In this document: piece after piece, positions 1-8,381 of the stretch
Layout of the letters: each line of letters begins with the position of its first letter
Position numbering within the stretch: position 1 is the stretch's first letter
Assembly: GCA_910584235.1 (NCBI GenBank)
Contig: CAJTZD010000012.1
Coordinates: 31,485 to 95,484 of the forward strand
Origin: an uncultured Acetatifactor sp.
GTDB taxonomy: Bacteria > Bacillota > Clostridia > Lachnospirales > Lachnospiraceae
Reading direction: 5' to 3'
DNA length: 64,000 nt
The notes under the pieces: generated by a model
Told to the model about the DNA's origin: nothing
The model's input: only the letters and a program-made list of their open reading frames with translations
Databases searched by the model: none
Program-made: the position numbers and the translations under genes

Positions 1-102
1 CTTCGCCTTGTCGTCCGAACCGTTTCCGCAGGCCACAAGCGACGGCAGCATCATTGCTGACAGCAAAACCGCCAGACTCTTTTTCCAATAACTTTTTCTC
101 AT
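1..102 (-). CDS. Extracellular solute-binding lipoprotein, 5' fragment (carbohydrate ABC transporter)
   Basis: This is the N-terminus of a gene that continues beyond the left edge; 34 codons are visible. They encode a lipoprotein signal peptide: a basic start (MRKSYWKK), a hydrophobic core, and the lipobox LVAC with the lipidated cysteine at residue 25, followed by a short polar GNGSDD segment. A purine-rich stretch (AGGAGAGAAAG) lies just upstream of the ATG. It follows two Lpl-type sugar permeases in the same direction, so it is inferred to be their substrate-binding subunit. The ligand cannot be told from this fragment. Confidence 0.8.
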   Translation of the reverse strand, partial: MRKSYWKKSLAVLLSAMMLPSLVACGNGSDDKAK

Positions 103-209
103 TCTTTCTCTCCTTTTCTTTCTGAAAAACCGGTTAATAACTTACAGGCGTTTCTAAAACGCCAGAACCCGCATAAATGCGAGATTCTTTCTTCTCACAC
201 AAGAACCGT

Positions 210-1148
210 CTAACCTTTCACCGCACCCAGCATAATGCCCTTGGTAAAGAACCGTTGGAAATACGGATATACCAGCAGAATCGGGAACACTGTGATAAAG
301 GTCAGTGTGTAACGAACGCCTGCAGGGCTGATGCTGACAGTCTCCCCGAGTTCATCTACAATCCCGCCTGCCTCCAGCATCTTAGCCAGCGCAGTAGCCT
401 GGTTCAGATACTTGAACAGCAGGGACTGCAGGGTCTCCCACTTGCCATTTGGCATATAGATAATGGTATCCATGTAAGCGTTCCACTCGCCCACTGCACG
501 GAATACGGCTATGGAAGCCAGCACGGGCTTACACAGCGGCAGAATGATCCGGGTGAACCGGGTGGTATACCCGGCGCCGTCAATGACTGCGGATTCCTCC
601 AGGGACTGCCCGATGGACTCTACATAAGTCTTTACCAGAATCATGTTGTAGGGACCTACGATACCCGTGATGACATAGAGCAGCGGATTGTTGATCAGTC
701 CCAGGCTTCTGATATTCATGTAGACCGGTATCAGGCCTACGCCCAGATACATTGTCATGATCACGTAACGGTAGCAGAACTTTCTGTGCCACAGTTCCTG
801 CCTGCTCATCACATATCCCATGAAAGAGGTACACAGCACATGAAGTATGGTTCCCACTACTGTCCTTACCACTGACACCATTGCAGCCCGGCCGATTCCC
901 CCGATCTTCATAACTCTGATATAGTTGTCAAAGTGCACACCCATGGGCGTAAACATAATTTTTCCGTTTTCCACCAGGTCGTTATTGCTGATGGAGTTAA
1001 TGAACAGATAGTAAAAGGGCCAAAAGCATGCAAATGCAAAAAAACCGAATACAATGTAGATAATTACGTCCACCGCTATATCTCCGGGAGTGCGCTTTCC
1101 CCTGACACCGCTGGAGATCAGCTCCAAATCCTTTTTTCTTTTTTTCAT
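210..1148 (-). CDS. Carbohydrate ABC transporter permease, LplC/YtcP type
   Basis: This is one of the two membrane subunits of a sugar importer. The 312-residue product has a basic cytoplasmic N-terminus and about six membrane segments, starting with one at about residues 28-52. The cytoplasmic coupling loop that docks on the ATPase is clear (EESAVIDGAGYTTRF, about residues 182-196), matching the EAA-DGA motif of binding-protein-dependent permeases. It ends with FFTKGIMLGAVKG, typical of the LplC/YtcP group. The ATG is preceded by GGGGAGGG. It lies 11 nt after the partner permease and upstream of the lipoprotein gene. No ATPase gene is in the window; these importers often share a multi-task ATPase encoded elsewhere. 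Confidence 0.9.
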   Translation of the reverse strand: MKKRKKDLELISSGVRGKRTPGDIAVDVIIYIVFGFFAFACFWPFYYLFINSISNNDLVENGKIMFTPMGVHFDNYIRVMKIGGIGRAAMVSVVRTVVGTILHVLCTSFMGYVMSRQELWHRKFCYRYVIMTMYLGVGLIPVYMNIRSLGLINNPLLYVITGIVGPYNMILVKTYVESIGQSLEESAVIDGAGYTTRFTRIILPLCKPVLASIAVFRAVGEWNAYMDTIIYMPNGKWETLQSLLFKYLNQATALAKMLEAGGIVDELGETVSISPAGVRYTLTFITVFPILLVYPYFQRFFTKGIMLGAVKG

Positions 1149-1159
1149 ATGGCCCTCCC

Positions 1160-2179
1160 CTAGAATACGCTCTGGCCTTCGCGGAAACGCTTGGAAACGG
1201 TGTTCGCTAGCGTCAGAAGCACCAGACTCACAATGGACTGTACGATACCCACAGCCGTGGACATGGAGAAGTTTCCGCTTCCGATACCTTGGTTGAAGAT
1301 GTACAGGTCAATGGTCTCCAGGGTCTCTCTGTTCAGGGATGTCTGGAAAGCGTACAGCTTATCCACGCCGGAACTGAAGAGATTTGCAAAGCCCATGACG
1401 AACAATACGATATAAAGCGGAATCAAAGCAGGCAGCGTAATATGCCTCATCTTCTGGAACCTGCCCGCTCCGTCAATGGAAGCAGCTTCGTACAGTTCCT
1501 GATCGATTCCCGTAATGGTGGAGATGTACACGATGGCGCCGTAGCCCAATCCTTTCCAGGTGCCCCAGGCCCACATCTTGATCCACATATGACTGGGGTC
1601 TGCCAGGAAATTGACTCTCTCCCAGTTTTCATTGATAGCCGACAGCACATTGTTAAACATACCGTAAGAGGCCGAAAACAGTGAAAAAGCAACGGAATAG
1701 ATGATAACCCAGCTGATGAAATTAGGGATGGTAGTGATGATCTGGATCAGCTTCCGGTACTTAATATGCCGGATTTCCATCAGGAACATAGCGAACACCA
1801 TGGGGATCCAGTTCAGCGCCGTTCCCAGGAGGGCCATGCCCAGCGTGTTTTTGACTACACGCACAATGTTTCTCTGCATGGCCGGGTTGAGAACCAGGTT
1901 GGTAAAGTGCTGGAACGCTACGAACTCACAATCCTCCAGATTCTTGGGCGGCTTATAGTTATAAAAGGCGTACCGCAGACCAACCAAAGGCCGATAAGCG
2001 AATATGAATATGTAGACAAACAGTGGCAATGCCATCAAAAAAAGCCGAAATCCAGGTGTAAGCTTCTTATCAGCGGTCAGTATCGGATTTTTCTTCTTTT
2101 TGTTTGGCACTACTGTACCTGACACATTTGTGCCCGGCACATTTTCTTTCTTTTTCTTCACAAAAATCTTCTCCTCCAT
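1160..2179 (-). CDS. Carbohydrate ABC transporter permease, LplB/YteP type
   Basis: This is the first gene of the importer operon. The 339-residue product has an unusually long basic, lysine-rich N-terminus (about residues 1-45, including KKKKENVPG and KKKKNP) and then about six membrane segments. The coupling loop ELYEAASIDGAGRFQKM lies near residues 230-246, matching the binding-protein-dependent permease motif. It pairs with the LplC-type subunit downstream to form a heterodimeric channel. Family members import complex oligosaccharides such as plant or host glycan fragments; the substrate here is unknown. The upstream AraC gene is probably its regulator. Confidence 0.9.
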   Translation of the reverse strand: MEEKIFVKKKKENVPGTNVSGTVVPNKKKKNPILTADKKLTPGFRLFLMALPLFVYIFIFAYRPLVGLRYAFYNYKPPKNLEDCEFVAFQHFTNLVLNPAMQRNIVRVVKNTLGMALLGTALNWIPMVFAMFLMEIRHIKYRKLIQIITTIPNFISWVIIYSVAFSLFSASYGMFNNVLSAINENWERVNFLADPSHMWIKMWAWGTWKGLGYGAIVYISTITGIDQELYEAASIDGAGRFQKMRHITLPALIPLYIVLFVMGFANLFSSGVDKLYAFQTSLNRETLETIDLYIFNQGIGSGNFSMSTAVGIVQSIVSLVLLTLANTVSKRFREGQSVF

Positions 2180-2387
2180 TTCTCTCTTTGGCTGATGTCT
2201 TGTTCCTCAATTTACAGGTTACACAGGTAACGTTTGTAGATTTTACAGATGTCGATTACAAGTCTTTGCTTCCATGGATTTGCTTGCGTGACATTAGTAT
2301 AACAAATTTACCTTTTGAAAAACATATTCCATATTGCCAAATTGACCAAAAAGAAAGGCAGAAAAAGAAATGTGTTATAGAATTCAC

Positions 2388-3260
2388 CTAAGTCTGCAGA
2401 GACTCCCTGTATTCTTCCGGTGAGATTCCGGCATAAAGCCGAAAGGCTTTGTAGAAACCGTTGTAGCTGCCGTATCCAAGCTGTTCCGCGATGTCTTTCA
2501 GGGAGTATGCGGAGTCTGCCATTAAGCGCTTTGCCTCCTCCATATATCTCTCGTTTTTCACATCCCGGAAGCTGCGATTGAAAAGGCTCTTTACTAACCG
2601 GCTGGTCTGACGGGGGCTCAGGCACAGATGTCTGGCCAGATCCTCCAGCTGCAGCTCCTGATTCATGGACACAGGATTCAGCAGGATGTCCTCTATCTTC
2701 AGCTTGGTCTGCTCGTTGTATTCCATAGCGGACTGAGGTTTCCGGAAGTCCTGTTCCCCATCGCATTTCTCCAGTATCTCCGTCAGAGCCAGCGCAAACA
2801 AATGCTTCATCTTGGTCTCAAACAGAAAGCCCGCCGTCCCTTTGCGCATCAGTCCCAGCATATACTGAAAGCCTTCGTTTAAGCCCTCACAGATAATCGG
2901 GCTCTGGGTCCTGAAAAGACGGCTGTATGCCAGAAAAGTGTTGTTTTCCGAATCCTTGTTCCGGGAAACCGTTACATAGAAACTGATTCTACTGATAAAA
3001 CCTTTTGCACTGACCCTGTGCTTCAGGTTTGCCGGAAGCACGCAGAAGCTTTCGGCTTTTATGGTAATGCTCTCTTCATCTGTCTCCACCAGGATCTCTC
3101 CCTCTTTCAGATAATGGCACTCGCAGAACAAATGGAAATGCTGGGGGGAGTTCCACTCCTGAGACTCGGAAAACAGGTTGGGGATGTAGAAAATACGAAA
3201 ATGCGTATTCCCTATAGATATCTCACAGCAATCGTACTTTTCCAAAAGAAAACCATCCAT
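2388..3260 (-). CDS. AraC-family transcriptional regulator
   Basis: The 290-residue protein has an N-terminal cupin-like sensing domain (about residues 1-150) and a C-terminal AraC/XylS DNA-binding domain with two helix-turn-helix units: LEDLARHLCLSPRQTSRL and then SLKDIAEQLGYGSYNGFYKAF, ending with the conserved SPEEYRES. I chose the ATG at 3260 because AAGGGAGGGG lies 8 nt upstream; the frame stays open 24 codons further up but has no ribosome binding site there. It sits between the importer operon, which runs in the same direction, and a divergent glycoside hydrolase-like gene, so it is inferred to control both in response to a sugar. Confidence 0.9.
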   Translation of the reverse strand: MDGFLLEKYDCCEISIGNTHFRIFYIPNLFSESQEWNSPQHFHLFCECHYLKEGEILVETDEESITIKAESFCVLPANLKHRVSAKGFISRISFYVTVSRNKDSENNTFLAYSRLFRTQSPIICEGLNEGFQYMLGLMRKGTAGFLFETKMKHLFALALTEILEKCDGEQDFRKPQSAMEYNEQTKLKIEDILLNPVSMNQELQLEDLARHLCLSPRQTSRLVKSLFNRSFRDVKNERYMEEAKRLMADSAYSLKDIAEQLGYGSYNGFYKAFRLYAGISPEEYRESLQT

Positions 3261-3284
3261 AACCAATACCCCTCCCTTGTAATC

Positions 3285-3319
3285 AAGTATACAAAATATG
3301 ACAAAAAAGTTTACAAAAT
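3285..3319 (-). promoter_or_regulatory. Direct repeat, candidate operator of the AraC regulator
   Basis: Two 13-nt direct repeats differing at one base (minus strand ATTTTGTAAACTT and ATTTTGTATACTT) lie 22 nt apart, about two helical turns, just upstream of the AraC gene. A TATACT hexamer is inside the proximal copy and may be the -10 element. AraC-family proteins commonly bind such direct repeats, so autoregulation is inferred. Confidence 0.4.
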
Positions 3320-3439
3320 CTATTTTAACCATTTATTAAACAAAATTCAATACTTTCCTATTTTTGGTAAATACACTTTTCTTTTTCATGTGTTTTCCGA
3401 TTGCGTCTTTTTTCCCGGGCACATGTCCGGTTTCGGCGT

Positions 3440-3467
3440 TTTACAGGCAGGACTTTCCTGTTATAAT
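3440..3467 (+). promoter_or_regulatory. SigA-type promoter of the glycoside hydrolase-like gene
   Basis: TTTACA and a perfect TATAAT are separated by 16 nt. The start codon follows 47 nt downstream, after an AGGAGGT ribosome binding site. Confidence 0.65.
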
Positions 3468-3514
3468 GACTGTTAACATGACGTCTGTCAAAAACCACGC
3501 ACAGGAGGTATGAT

Positions 3515-5035
3515 ATGACCAGAGATTTTCGCTCCAAAGGACTCGTCCTCAATATCGACATCAATTCGGAGGTGATTCCTTTCTTCAGCAGTGTTGTCCA
3601 GGACAAGGATATCACGGAGGAATCTTTTTACCCTTTCGTCGACCAGTACATCGACGTCTCCGGAAAAGAGACGCAGGTCAAGGCTCTGGCCTTTGATATC
3701 TTCTGCCAGTATTCTACGGTGGACAGCAAGGTATTCTCGGATTATTACGCGATCTGGAGACGCAGGGTTGAAAACGGCTTTCCGGTGAACTATGACGCAC
3801 AGTACAAGCCGCAGTCTCTCATAAGCAAAGCATATGGCATCGACCCGTATGAGGTGTGGTTTCGCCGCACCAGAGAGCGGGGGCTGGAAGCCTGGATGTC
3901 GGTGCGCATGAACGACAGCCACTGTCCCGACGAAGATACCGTCTTCCTGAGAAGCGATTTCTTCTACGAGGCAAGAAGCAAGGGATGGATGATCGGCGAG
4001 CGATACGGATATCGCCGCAATTGCTTTGACTATGCGGTGCCCGAGGTACGCCGGAAAATGCTGGACTATATTGAGGAACAGCTGGAACGCTATGACGTGG
4101 ATGCCCTGGAACTGGATTTCCTGCGGGAGCCTACCTGCTTCGACTATCAAAACTGTCCGGACAAAGCGGAGATCATGAACGATTTCGTCCGAAAGGTGAA
4201 AGCCCTGGCGGACGCGGCCTCCCTGAAACGGGGACATGAAATCCGGCTCACCGCCCGCCTCATGCGGGATATTGAGCAGAACCTGGTCTATGGCTTCGAT
4301 GCGAAGACCTGGGTGGAGGAAGGGCTTGTGAGCCATATCAATGTGAGTCCCAGGTGGGCCAGCTGTGACAGCGACATGCCCATTGCCGCCTGGAAGTCCC
4401 GGTTCCCGGGTGTCCGGATCAGCGCCGGAATAGAGACTTTAGTGCTCAGGGCCAACAAGGACGCCCATGCGGCCGCGGATGTGGTGAACGGCCTTGCCGC
4501 CACTTATATATCCCAGGGCGCGGATTACATTTATCTGTACAATTACTTCATCAATCCCAGAAAGCCCGAGAGCCCGTATACCAGGCGGACGCTGGATATC
4601 ATCGCCCGCTGCGGCATGGCGGACACTGTGTTCTCCTCTCCCAGGCGACACATTGTGATGTATCAGGACATAGCCCCGTCCGGGTATAAGCCCTACAGAC
4701 CGCTTCCCCTGAAAGTGGAGGATGCGGAACGGTCCGTGGCGGTAAACACCGGGTATATCCCCTCGGGAAAAAGCGGAAAGCTAATCATCGGCCTGTCCGA
4801 GGGCTGTCCCTGCTGCGTGGAAGTCTCTTTCAACGGCAGGCCCTGCGGAGACTTCCGGCCCACCCGGATTTACGCCGGCGCCCAGGATGAGCCCCCGGTT
4901 CCAAACGGATATGTGACCGAAAATGTGCGCCTGTACGAATGCTCCGTAGAGTTAGCAGACAGCCGGGATGTCCAGGAAGTTCTGTTCCGCTCCCGGAAAG
5001 CCTGTGTGGATTATATTGAAATCGTAATCGAATAG
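3515..5035 (+). CDS. Predicted TIM-barrel glycoside hydrolase (GHL10/DUF187-like)
   Basis: The 506-residue protein has no signal peptide or membrane segment, so it is probably cytoplasmic. Its pattern suggests a (beta/alpha)8 barrel of the GH10-like uncharacterised hydrolases: FRRTRERGLEAWMSVRMND near residues 118-136, then DVDALELDFLREPTCF near 195-210, whose acidic residues are candidate catalytic groups. A smaller beta-rich domain from about residue 390 to the end contains HRVxYxEI-like features seen in accessory domains. AGGAGGT precedes the ATG. It is divergent from the AraC gene and the importer, so it probably acts on an imported oligosaccharide. Family assignment is by resemblance only. 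Confidence 0.6.
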   Translation: MTRDFRSKGLVLNIDINSEVIPFFSSVVQDKDITEESFYPFVDQYIDVSGKETQVKALAFDIFCQYSTVDSKVFSDYYAIWRRRVENGFPVNYDAQYKPQSLISKAYGIDPYEVWFRRTRERGLEAWMSVRMNDSHCPDEDTVFLRSDFFYEARSKGWMIGERYGYRRNCFDYAVPEVRRKMLDYIEEQLERYDVDALELDFLREPTCFDYQNCPDKAEIMNDFVRKVKALADAASLKRGHEIRLTARLMRDIEQNLVYGFDAKTWVEEGLVSHINVSPRWASCDSDMPIAAWKSRFPGVRISAGIETLVLRANKDAHAAADVVNGLAATYISQGADYIYLYNYFINPRKPESPYTRRTLDIIARCGMADTVFSSPRRHIVMYQDIAPSGYKPYRPLPLKVEDAERSVAVNTGYIPSGKSGKLIIGLSEGCPCCVEVSFNGRPCGDFRPTRIYAGAQDEPPVPNGYVTENVRLYECSVELADSRDVQEVLFRSRKACVDYIEIVIE

Positions 5036-5059
5036 CGGAATGTCCCGCCGACAGAAAAT

Positions 5060-5087
5060 CCCCCGCCTGTGTCGCCGCAGACGGGGG
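5060..5087 (-). terminator. Rho-independent terminator after the GT-C gene
   Basis: A GC-rich hairpin with CCCCCG/CGGGGG arms and a nearly paired upper stem is followed on the minus strand by ATTTTC. It lies between two convergent genes and could serve both. Confidence 0.6.
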
Positions 5088-5110
5088 AATATGTATTGAA
5101 AGGGTTTTAT

Positions 5111-6541
5111 TCAGATGTCAAAATCATCGTCAGCCGCCACCGGATAGTCGAAATCGTCATCCTGTGCCGCGGGGGGCAGCGTATAGTCCAATACTCGCTT
5201 CACATGCTTTTTCGGCAGCGGCAGCGGATTCTCCAGGAACTTCACAGAGCCCTGCTGTTCTTCCGGCCTGCCCTCCATCAAAATCTCCCAGTCCGGGTTC
5301 TCCTCCCCTGTCCCCTGCACTGCCTCCTGCCGCTTTAGAGGCGCTGCATGCAGGCACTGTCCCAGGCCAATGCCTGCCAGCACGGCATATGTCAGATACA
5401 GGAAGAAGAAAGCCGGTATCTCCTCTGTAAAGATTCCAAAACACATGGCGGCCATGACCGCGCAGACAGACAGCACCGCCACGGAGATCCTTTCTCTCTC
5501 TTTGTCGAACCAGAAGCTGAAGATGCCGAAAGCCATGACTCCGGCCAGCAGACAGGCCTCCGCGCTAAAGGCGGAACCGTCTGCCTGCACAGGCAGTGCG
5601 AATTTCTCCGGCCGATACAGGGAGAGCCAGGCTGCCGCCACTCTTCCGGCCGGTTTCCCGCTGAACCACGCGTCCAGAAGAATACAGGCCACAAAGCCCT
5701 GTATGGCGCCTGCGGCGCACAGCAAAACCCCCACAGCCTTTCTTCCCCGGCCCCAAGTCTCCTCTCTGCAGCACAGGATACGGCCAATCGCCACCGCCAG
5801 CAGCACAAAGCCCAAAATATCCACATAGCCGCACAAGGCGGCAAGCACGCCCGCAAAAAAGCTTGCCGCAAGGCTATGCCCCATGGTCATATACCGCACA
5901 GCCGCCGTCACAAGGAAAAAATACAGCATCCGGGGCGACAGTTCCAGGCAGCAGCGCACCGAATAGGGCGCACACATGCAAAAAACCAGTGTCATAAGCC
6001 CGGCAGGCATCCCGGCAAACTTTCTGACTGTCAGGAACAGGAGAAGCGCTGCTCCAAACTGCAGCACAATCTGCAGCCAGATCCCCATGACCGCGTTATT
6101 CCCCAGAAGCAGAAAAACGCCCCTCAGCAGCAGCACATAAAAGTAGACGGCACCGTGTACGGACTGGGGAATCCCCTGTCCCTCCGTCACCTTTGCCGCC
6201 TCATAATAGATTGAAGAAGAATACGCCGCCCCGTCGCCCATTCCCCGAAGCCTTAAAAAAAGCCCTGCACCAAAAAGCGCCGCGGCAAACAGCGTCCCCA
6301 GCACCGTGAAATGTACCCTTTTCTCGTCAAAAAAGGAGACACGGCCTACCACAAAGCCATGCAGCAAAAAGGCAAACCCGCCGGCCACAGCCGTCCATAC
6401 CAAGGCGAGTACAATTCCCATGTACTCCCCGAATCCCGCCATCCCGCAGATATCCGCCCCCAGCGTAAGCAGCGCCAGACCGGTCATGATCGTATACACA
6501 AACCATATTCCATAACTAAAAGCATTCTTTTTCCAGCTCAT
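5111..6541 (-). CDS. Polytopic membrane protein, GT-C glycosyltransferase-like
   Basis: The 476-residue protein has about ten hydrophobic segments and resembles lipid-linked-sugar-dependent GT-C enzymes: two N-terminal helices, a loop with YYEAAKVTEGQGIP and then repeated membrane helices. No sure catalytic acid can be picked out. After the last helix there is a polar tail of about 85 residues ending in the near-repeat DDDFDYPVAADDDFDI. It lies 32 nt downstream of a GT2 enzyme of the polyprenyl-phosphate type, which would make the lipid-linked sugar donor. I infer that the pair glycosylates a surface polymer or protein. The acceptor and sugar are unknown. Confidence 0.55.
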   Translation of the reverse strand: MSWKKNAFSYGIWFVYTIMTGLALLTLGADICGMAGFGEYMGIVLALVWTAVAGGFAFLLHGFVVGRVSFFDEKRVHFTVLGTLFAAALFGAGLFLRLRGMGDGAAYSSSIYYEAAKVTEGQGIPQSVHGAVYFYVLLLRGVFLLLGNNAVMGIWLQIVLQFGAALLLFLTVRKFAGMPAGLMTLVFCMCAPYSVRCCLELSPRMLYFFLVTAAVRYMTMGHSLAASFFAGVLAALCGYVDILGFVLLAVAIGRILCCREETWGRGRKAVGVLLCAAGAIQGFVACILLDAWFSGKPAGRVAAAWLSLYRPEKFALPVQADGSAFSAEACLLAGVMAFGIFSFWFDKERERISVAVLSVCAVMAAMCFGIFTEEIPAFFFLYLTYAVLAGIGLGQCLHAAPLKRQEAVQGTGEENPDWEILMEGRPEEQQGSVKFLENPLPLPKKHVKRVLDYTLPPAAQDDDFDYPVAADDDFDI

Positions 6542-6573
6542 CGTTCCCTTCCCGATTCTACCGGTCTTCTTCC

Positions 6574-7548
6574 TTAGACAGTGCCGTCCTGCAATGGATT
6601 TCCATCGGATAGTATCTTTTCAATATTGTAGCGGGGTCTGTGCTTCACCTCCATGTATATCTTCCCGATATACAGCCCGACCATGCCGATGGCTAACAGC
6701 TGCAGCCCTCCCAGGAACCAGACGGATACGATCAGTGAGGTCCACCCGGCTACCACATGTCCGGAAAAATAGGAGAACAAAGCGTAAATCAGCATAAAAA
6801 ACGATACAAAGATGATAAACAGCCCCACTCCCAGGATCAGGCTGATAGGCTTTACACTGAAAGAGGAAATGCCATTGAAAGCCAGCGCCAGCATTTTCTT
6901 CAGCGGATATTTGGACTCCCCTGCGGCGCGCTCCTTGCGGTCGTAATAGACCTTGTCCGTCTGATAACCGATCAAAGGCATCATTCCCCGCAGGAACAGA
7001 TTGGTCTCTTTATATTTTGAGAATTCCTCCACAGCCCGCCCGGACATCAGCCGAAAATCCGCGTGATTATACACGGTCTTGACTCCCATGAGATGCATGA
7101 GCTTATAAAAGGCCTGCGCGGAGGTGCGCTTGAAAAAAGTATCCGTCTTCCGCTCTCTCCTGACGCCATACACAATGTCGCAGCCCCCATGAAACTTGTC
7201 CACCATTTCTTCTATTACATCAACATCGTCCTGTAGGTCCGCATCAATGGATATGGTCACGTCACTCATGTCCTTTGCCACAATAAGCCCTGCCGTCAGC
7301 GCAAACTGATGCCCCACATTGCCGGCCAGCTTGACCCCCTTTACTCTGACAGGATAATCGGCATGTTCTTTCTCAATCAATTCCCAGGTGCGGTCCTTGC
7401 TCCCGTCATTGACGAACAGAATAAAGCTGTCATCCGCAATTTTCCCCTTATGGATCAAATCCTCCAGTACATCCCGAAGCGCTCCGGAGGCAAGGCTTAA
7501 AACCTCCTCCTCATTATAGCAGGGAACTACAATTGCCAGTCTGTCCAT
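6574..7548 (-). CDS. Family 2 glycosyltransferase, polyprenyl-phosphate glucosyl/mannosyltransferase type
   Basis: The 324-residue protein has a GT-A domain (about residues 1-220) with IVVPCYNEEE at the N-terminus, FVNDGSKDRTW near 45-55 and SIDADLQDD near 90-98, the last holding the metal-binding aspartates. Two C-terminal membrane helices (about 225-255 and 265-290) match GtrB/DPM1-like enzymes that transfer a sugar from a nucleotide to undecaprenyl phosphate at the membrane. I placed the start at the ATG at 7548, with AGGAAAGG upstream; a GTG nine codons earlier is also possible. It is co-directional with the GT-C-like gene that follows. Confidence 0.85.
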   Translation of the reverse strand: MDRLAIVVPCYNEEEVLSLASGALRDVLEDLIHKGKIADDSFILFVNDGSKDRTWELIEKEHADYPVRVKGVKLAGNVGHQFALTAGLIVAKDMSDVTISIDADLQDDVDVIEEMVDKFHGGCDIVYGVRRERKTDTFFKRTSAQAFYKLMHLMGVKTVYNHADFRLMSGRAVEEFSKYKETNLFLRGMMPLIGYQTDKVYYDRKERAAGESKYPLKKMLALAFNGISSFSVKPISLILGVGLFIIFVSFFMLIYALFSYFSGHVVAGWTSLIVSVWFLGGLQLLAIGMVGLYIGKIYMEVKHRPRYNIEKILSDGNPLQDGTV

Positions 7549-7592
7549 AAAAATCCCTTTCCTCCGGTTTCCCACATCCCGGGCGCAGTCCT

Positions 7593-8321
7593 CTATTCGT
7601 CCCAGTTATGGTACACTGCCTGGACATCGTCGTCTTCCTCCAAAAGATCCAGTATCTTCTGAAGACTCTTCACTGCCCCCTCATCTGTCAAGGTCACATA
7701 ATTCTGAGGAATCATGGTGACTTCGGCGCTCATCATGGGAATCCCCGCCTTTTCCAGTGCCCCCCGCACCTCCTCAAAGCTGTCCGGATCCGTCAGCACC
7801 TCAAAGCTGTCCTCTTCCTCATTAAAATCCTCGGCCCCCGCATCCAGCGCCAGCATCATCAGGTCGTCCGCCTCCGTCTCGCACTCTTCCTTATCAATGA
7901 TGATCTGCCCTTTTTTGTCAAACATGAAAGAGACACAGCCGGGAGTGCCGATATTTCCCTGTCCCTTTGTGAACGCGCTGCGCACATTGGCGGCCGTGCG
8001 GTTCTTGTTATCCGTCAATGCATCCACGATGATAGCGATTCCGTTCGGTCCGTAGCCTTCATAAGTGATATACTCATAGTTGACATTACCCACATCCCCG
8101 GCAGCTTTCTTGATGCCTCTCTCGATGGTGTCGTTAGGCATGTTGTTGGCCTTTGCCTTTGCCACCACCGAGGCAAGCTTGAAGTTATTGTTGGGATCCG
8201 GGCCGCCCTCTTTCACCGCCACGGCAATCTCTCTTCCGATAATCGTAAAGATTTTACCTTTTGCAGCGTCGTTTTTTTCCTTTTTGTGCTTTATGTTGGC
8301 GAATTTTGAATGTCCTGACAT
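7593..8321 (-). CDS. yebC: YebC/PmpR family protein
   Basis: The 242-residue product shows the full family pattern: MSGHSKFANIKHKKEKNDA at the start, a helical domain, then two alpha/beta domains, with GPNGIAIIVDALTDNKNRT near residues 90-108. Members bind DNA or act at the ribosome to relieve stalling at polyproline; which role applies cannot be seen here. Length is standard. AGGAGAGGAAACT precedes the ATG. It is in a minus-strand run between a CorC-type transporter and the GT2 gene. Confidence 0.95.
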   Translation of the reverse strand: MSGHSKFANIKHKKEKNDAAKGKIFTIIGREIAVAVKEGGPDPNNNFKLASVVAKAKANNMPNDTIERGIKKAAGDVGNVNYEYITYEGYGPNGIAIIVDALTDNKNRTAANVRSAFTKGQGNIGTPGCVSFMFDKKGQIIIDKEECETEADDLMMLALDAGAEDFNEEEDSFEVLTDPDSFEEVRGALEKAGIPMMSAEVTMIPQNYVTLTDEGAVKSLQKILDLLEEDDDVQAVYHNWDE

Positions 8322-8381
8322 AGTTTCCTCTCCTTTTCTCCTGTTTTTCAGTCATATACACAACCGTTTCTTATCATACCA

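Noticed and set aside
3488..4336. A 282-codon minus-strand frame over the glycoside hydrolase-like gene
   Set aside because: The plus-strand frame has a promoter, ribosome binding site and protein-like motifs; the minus frame does not.
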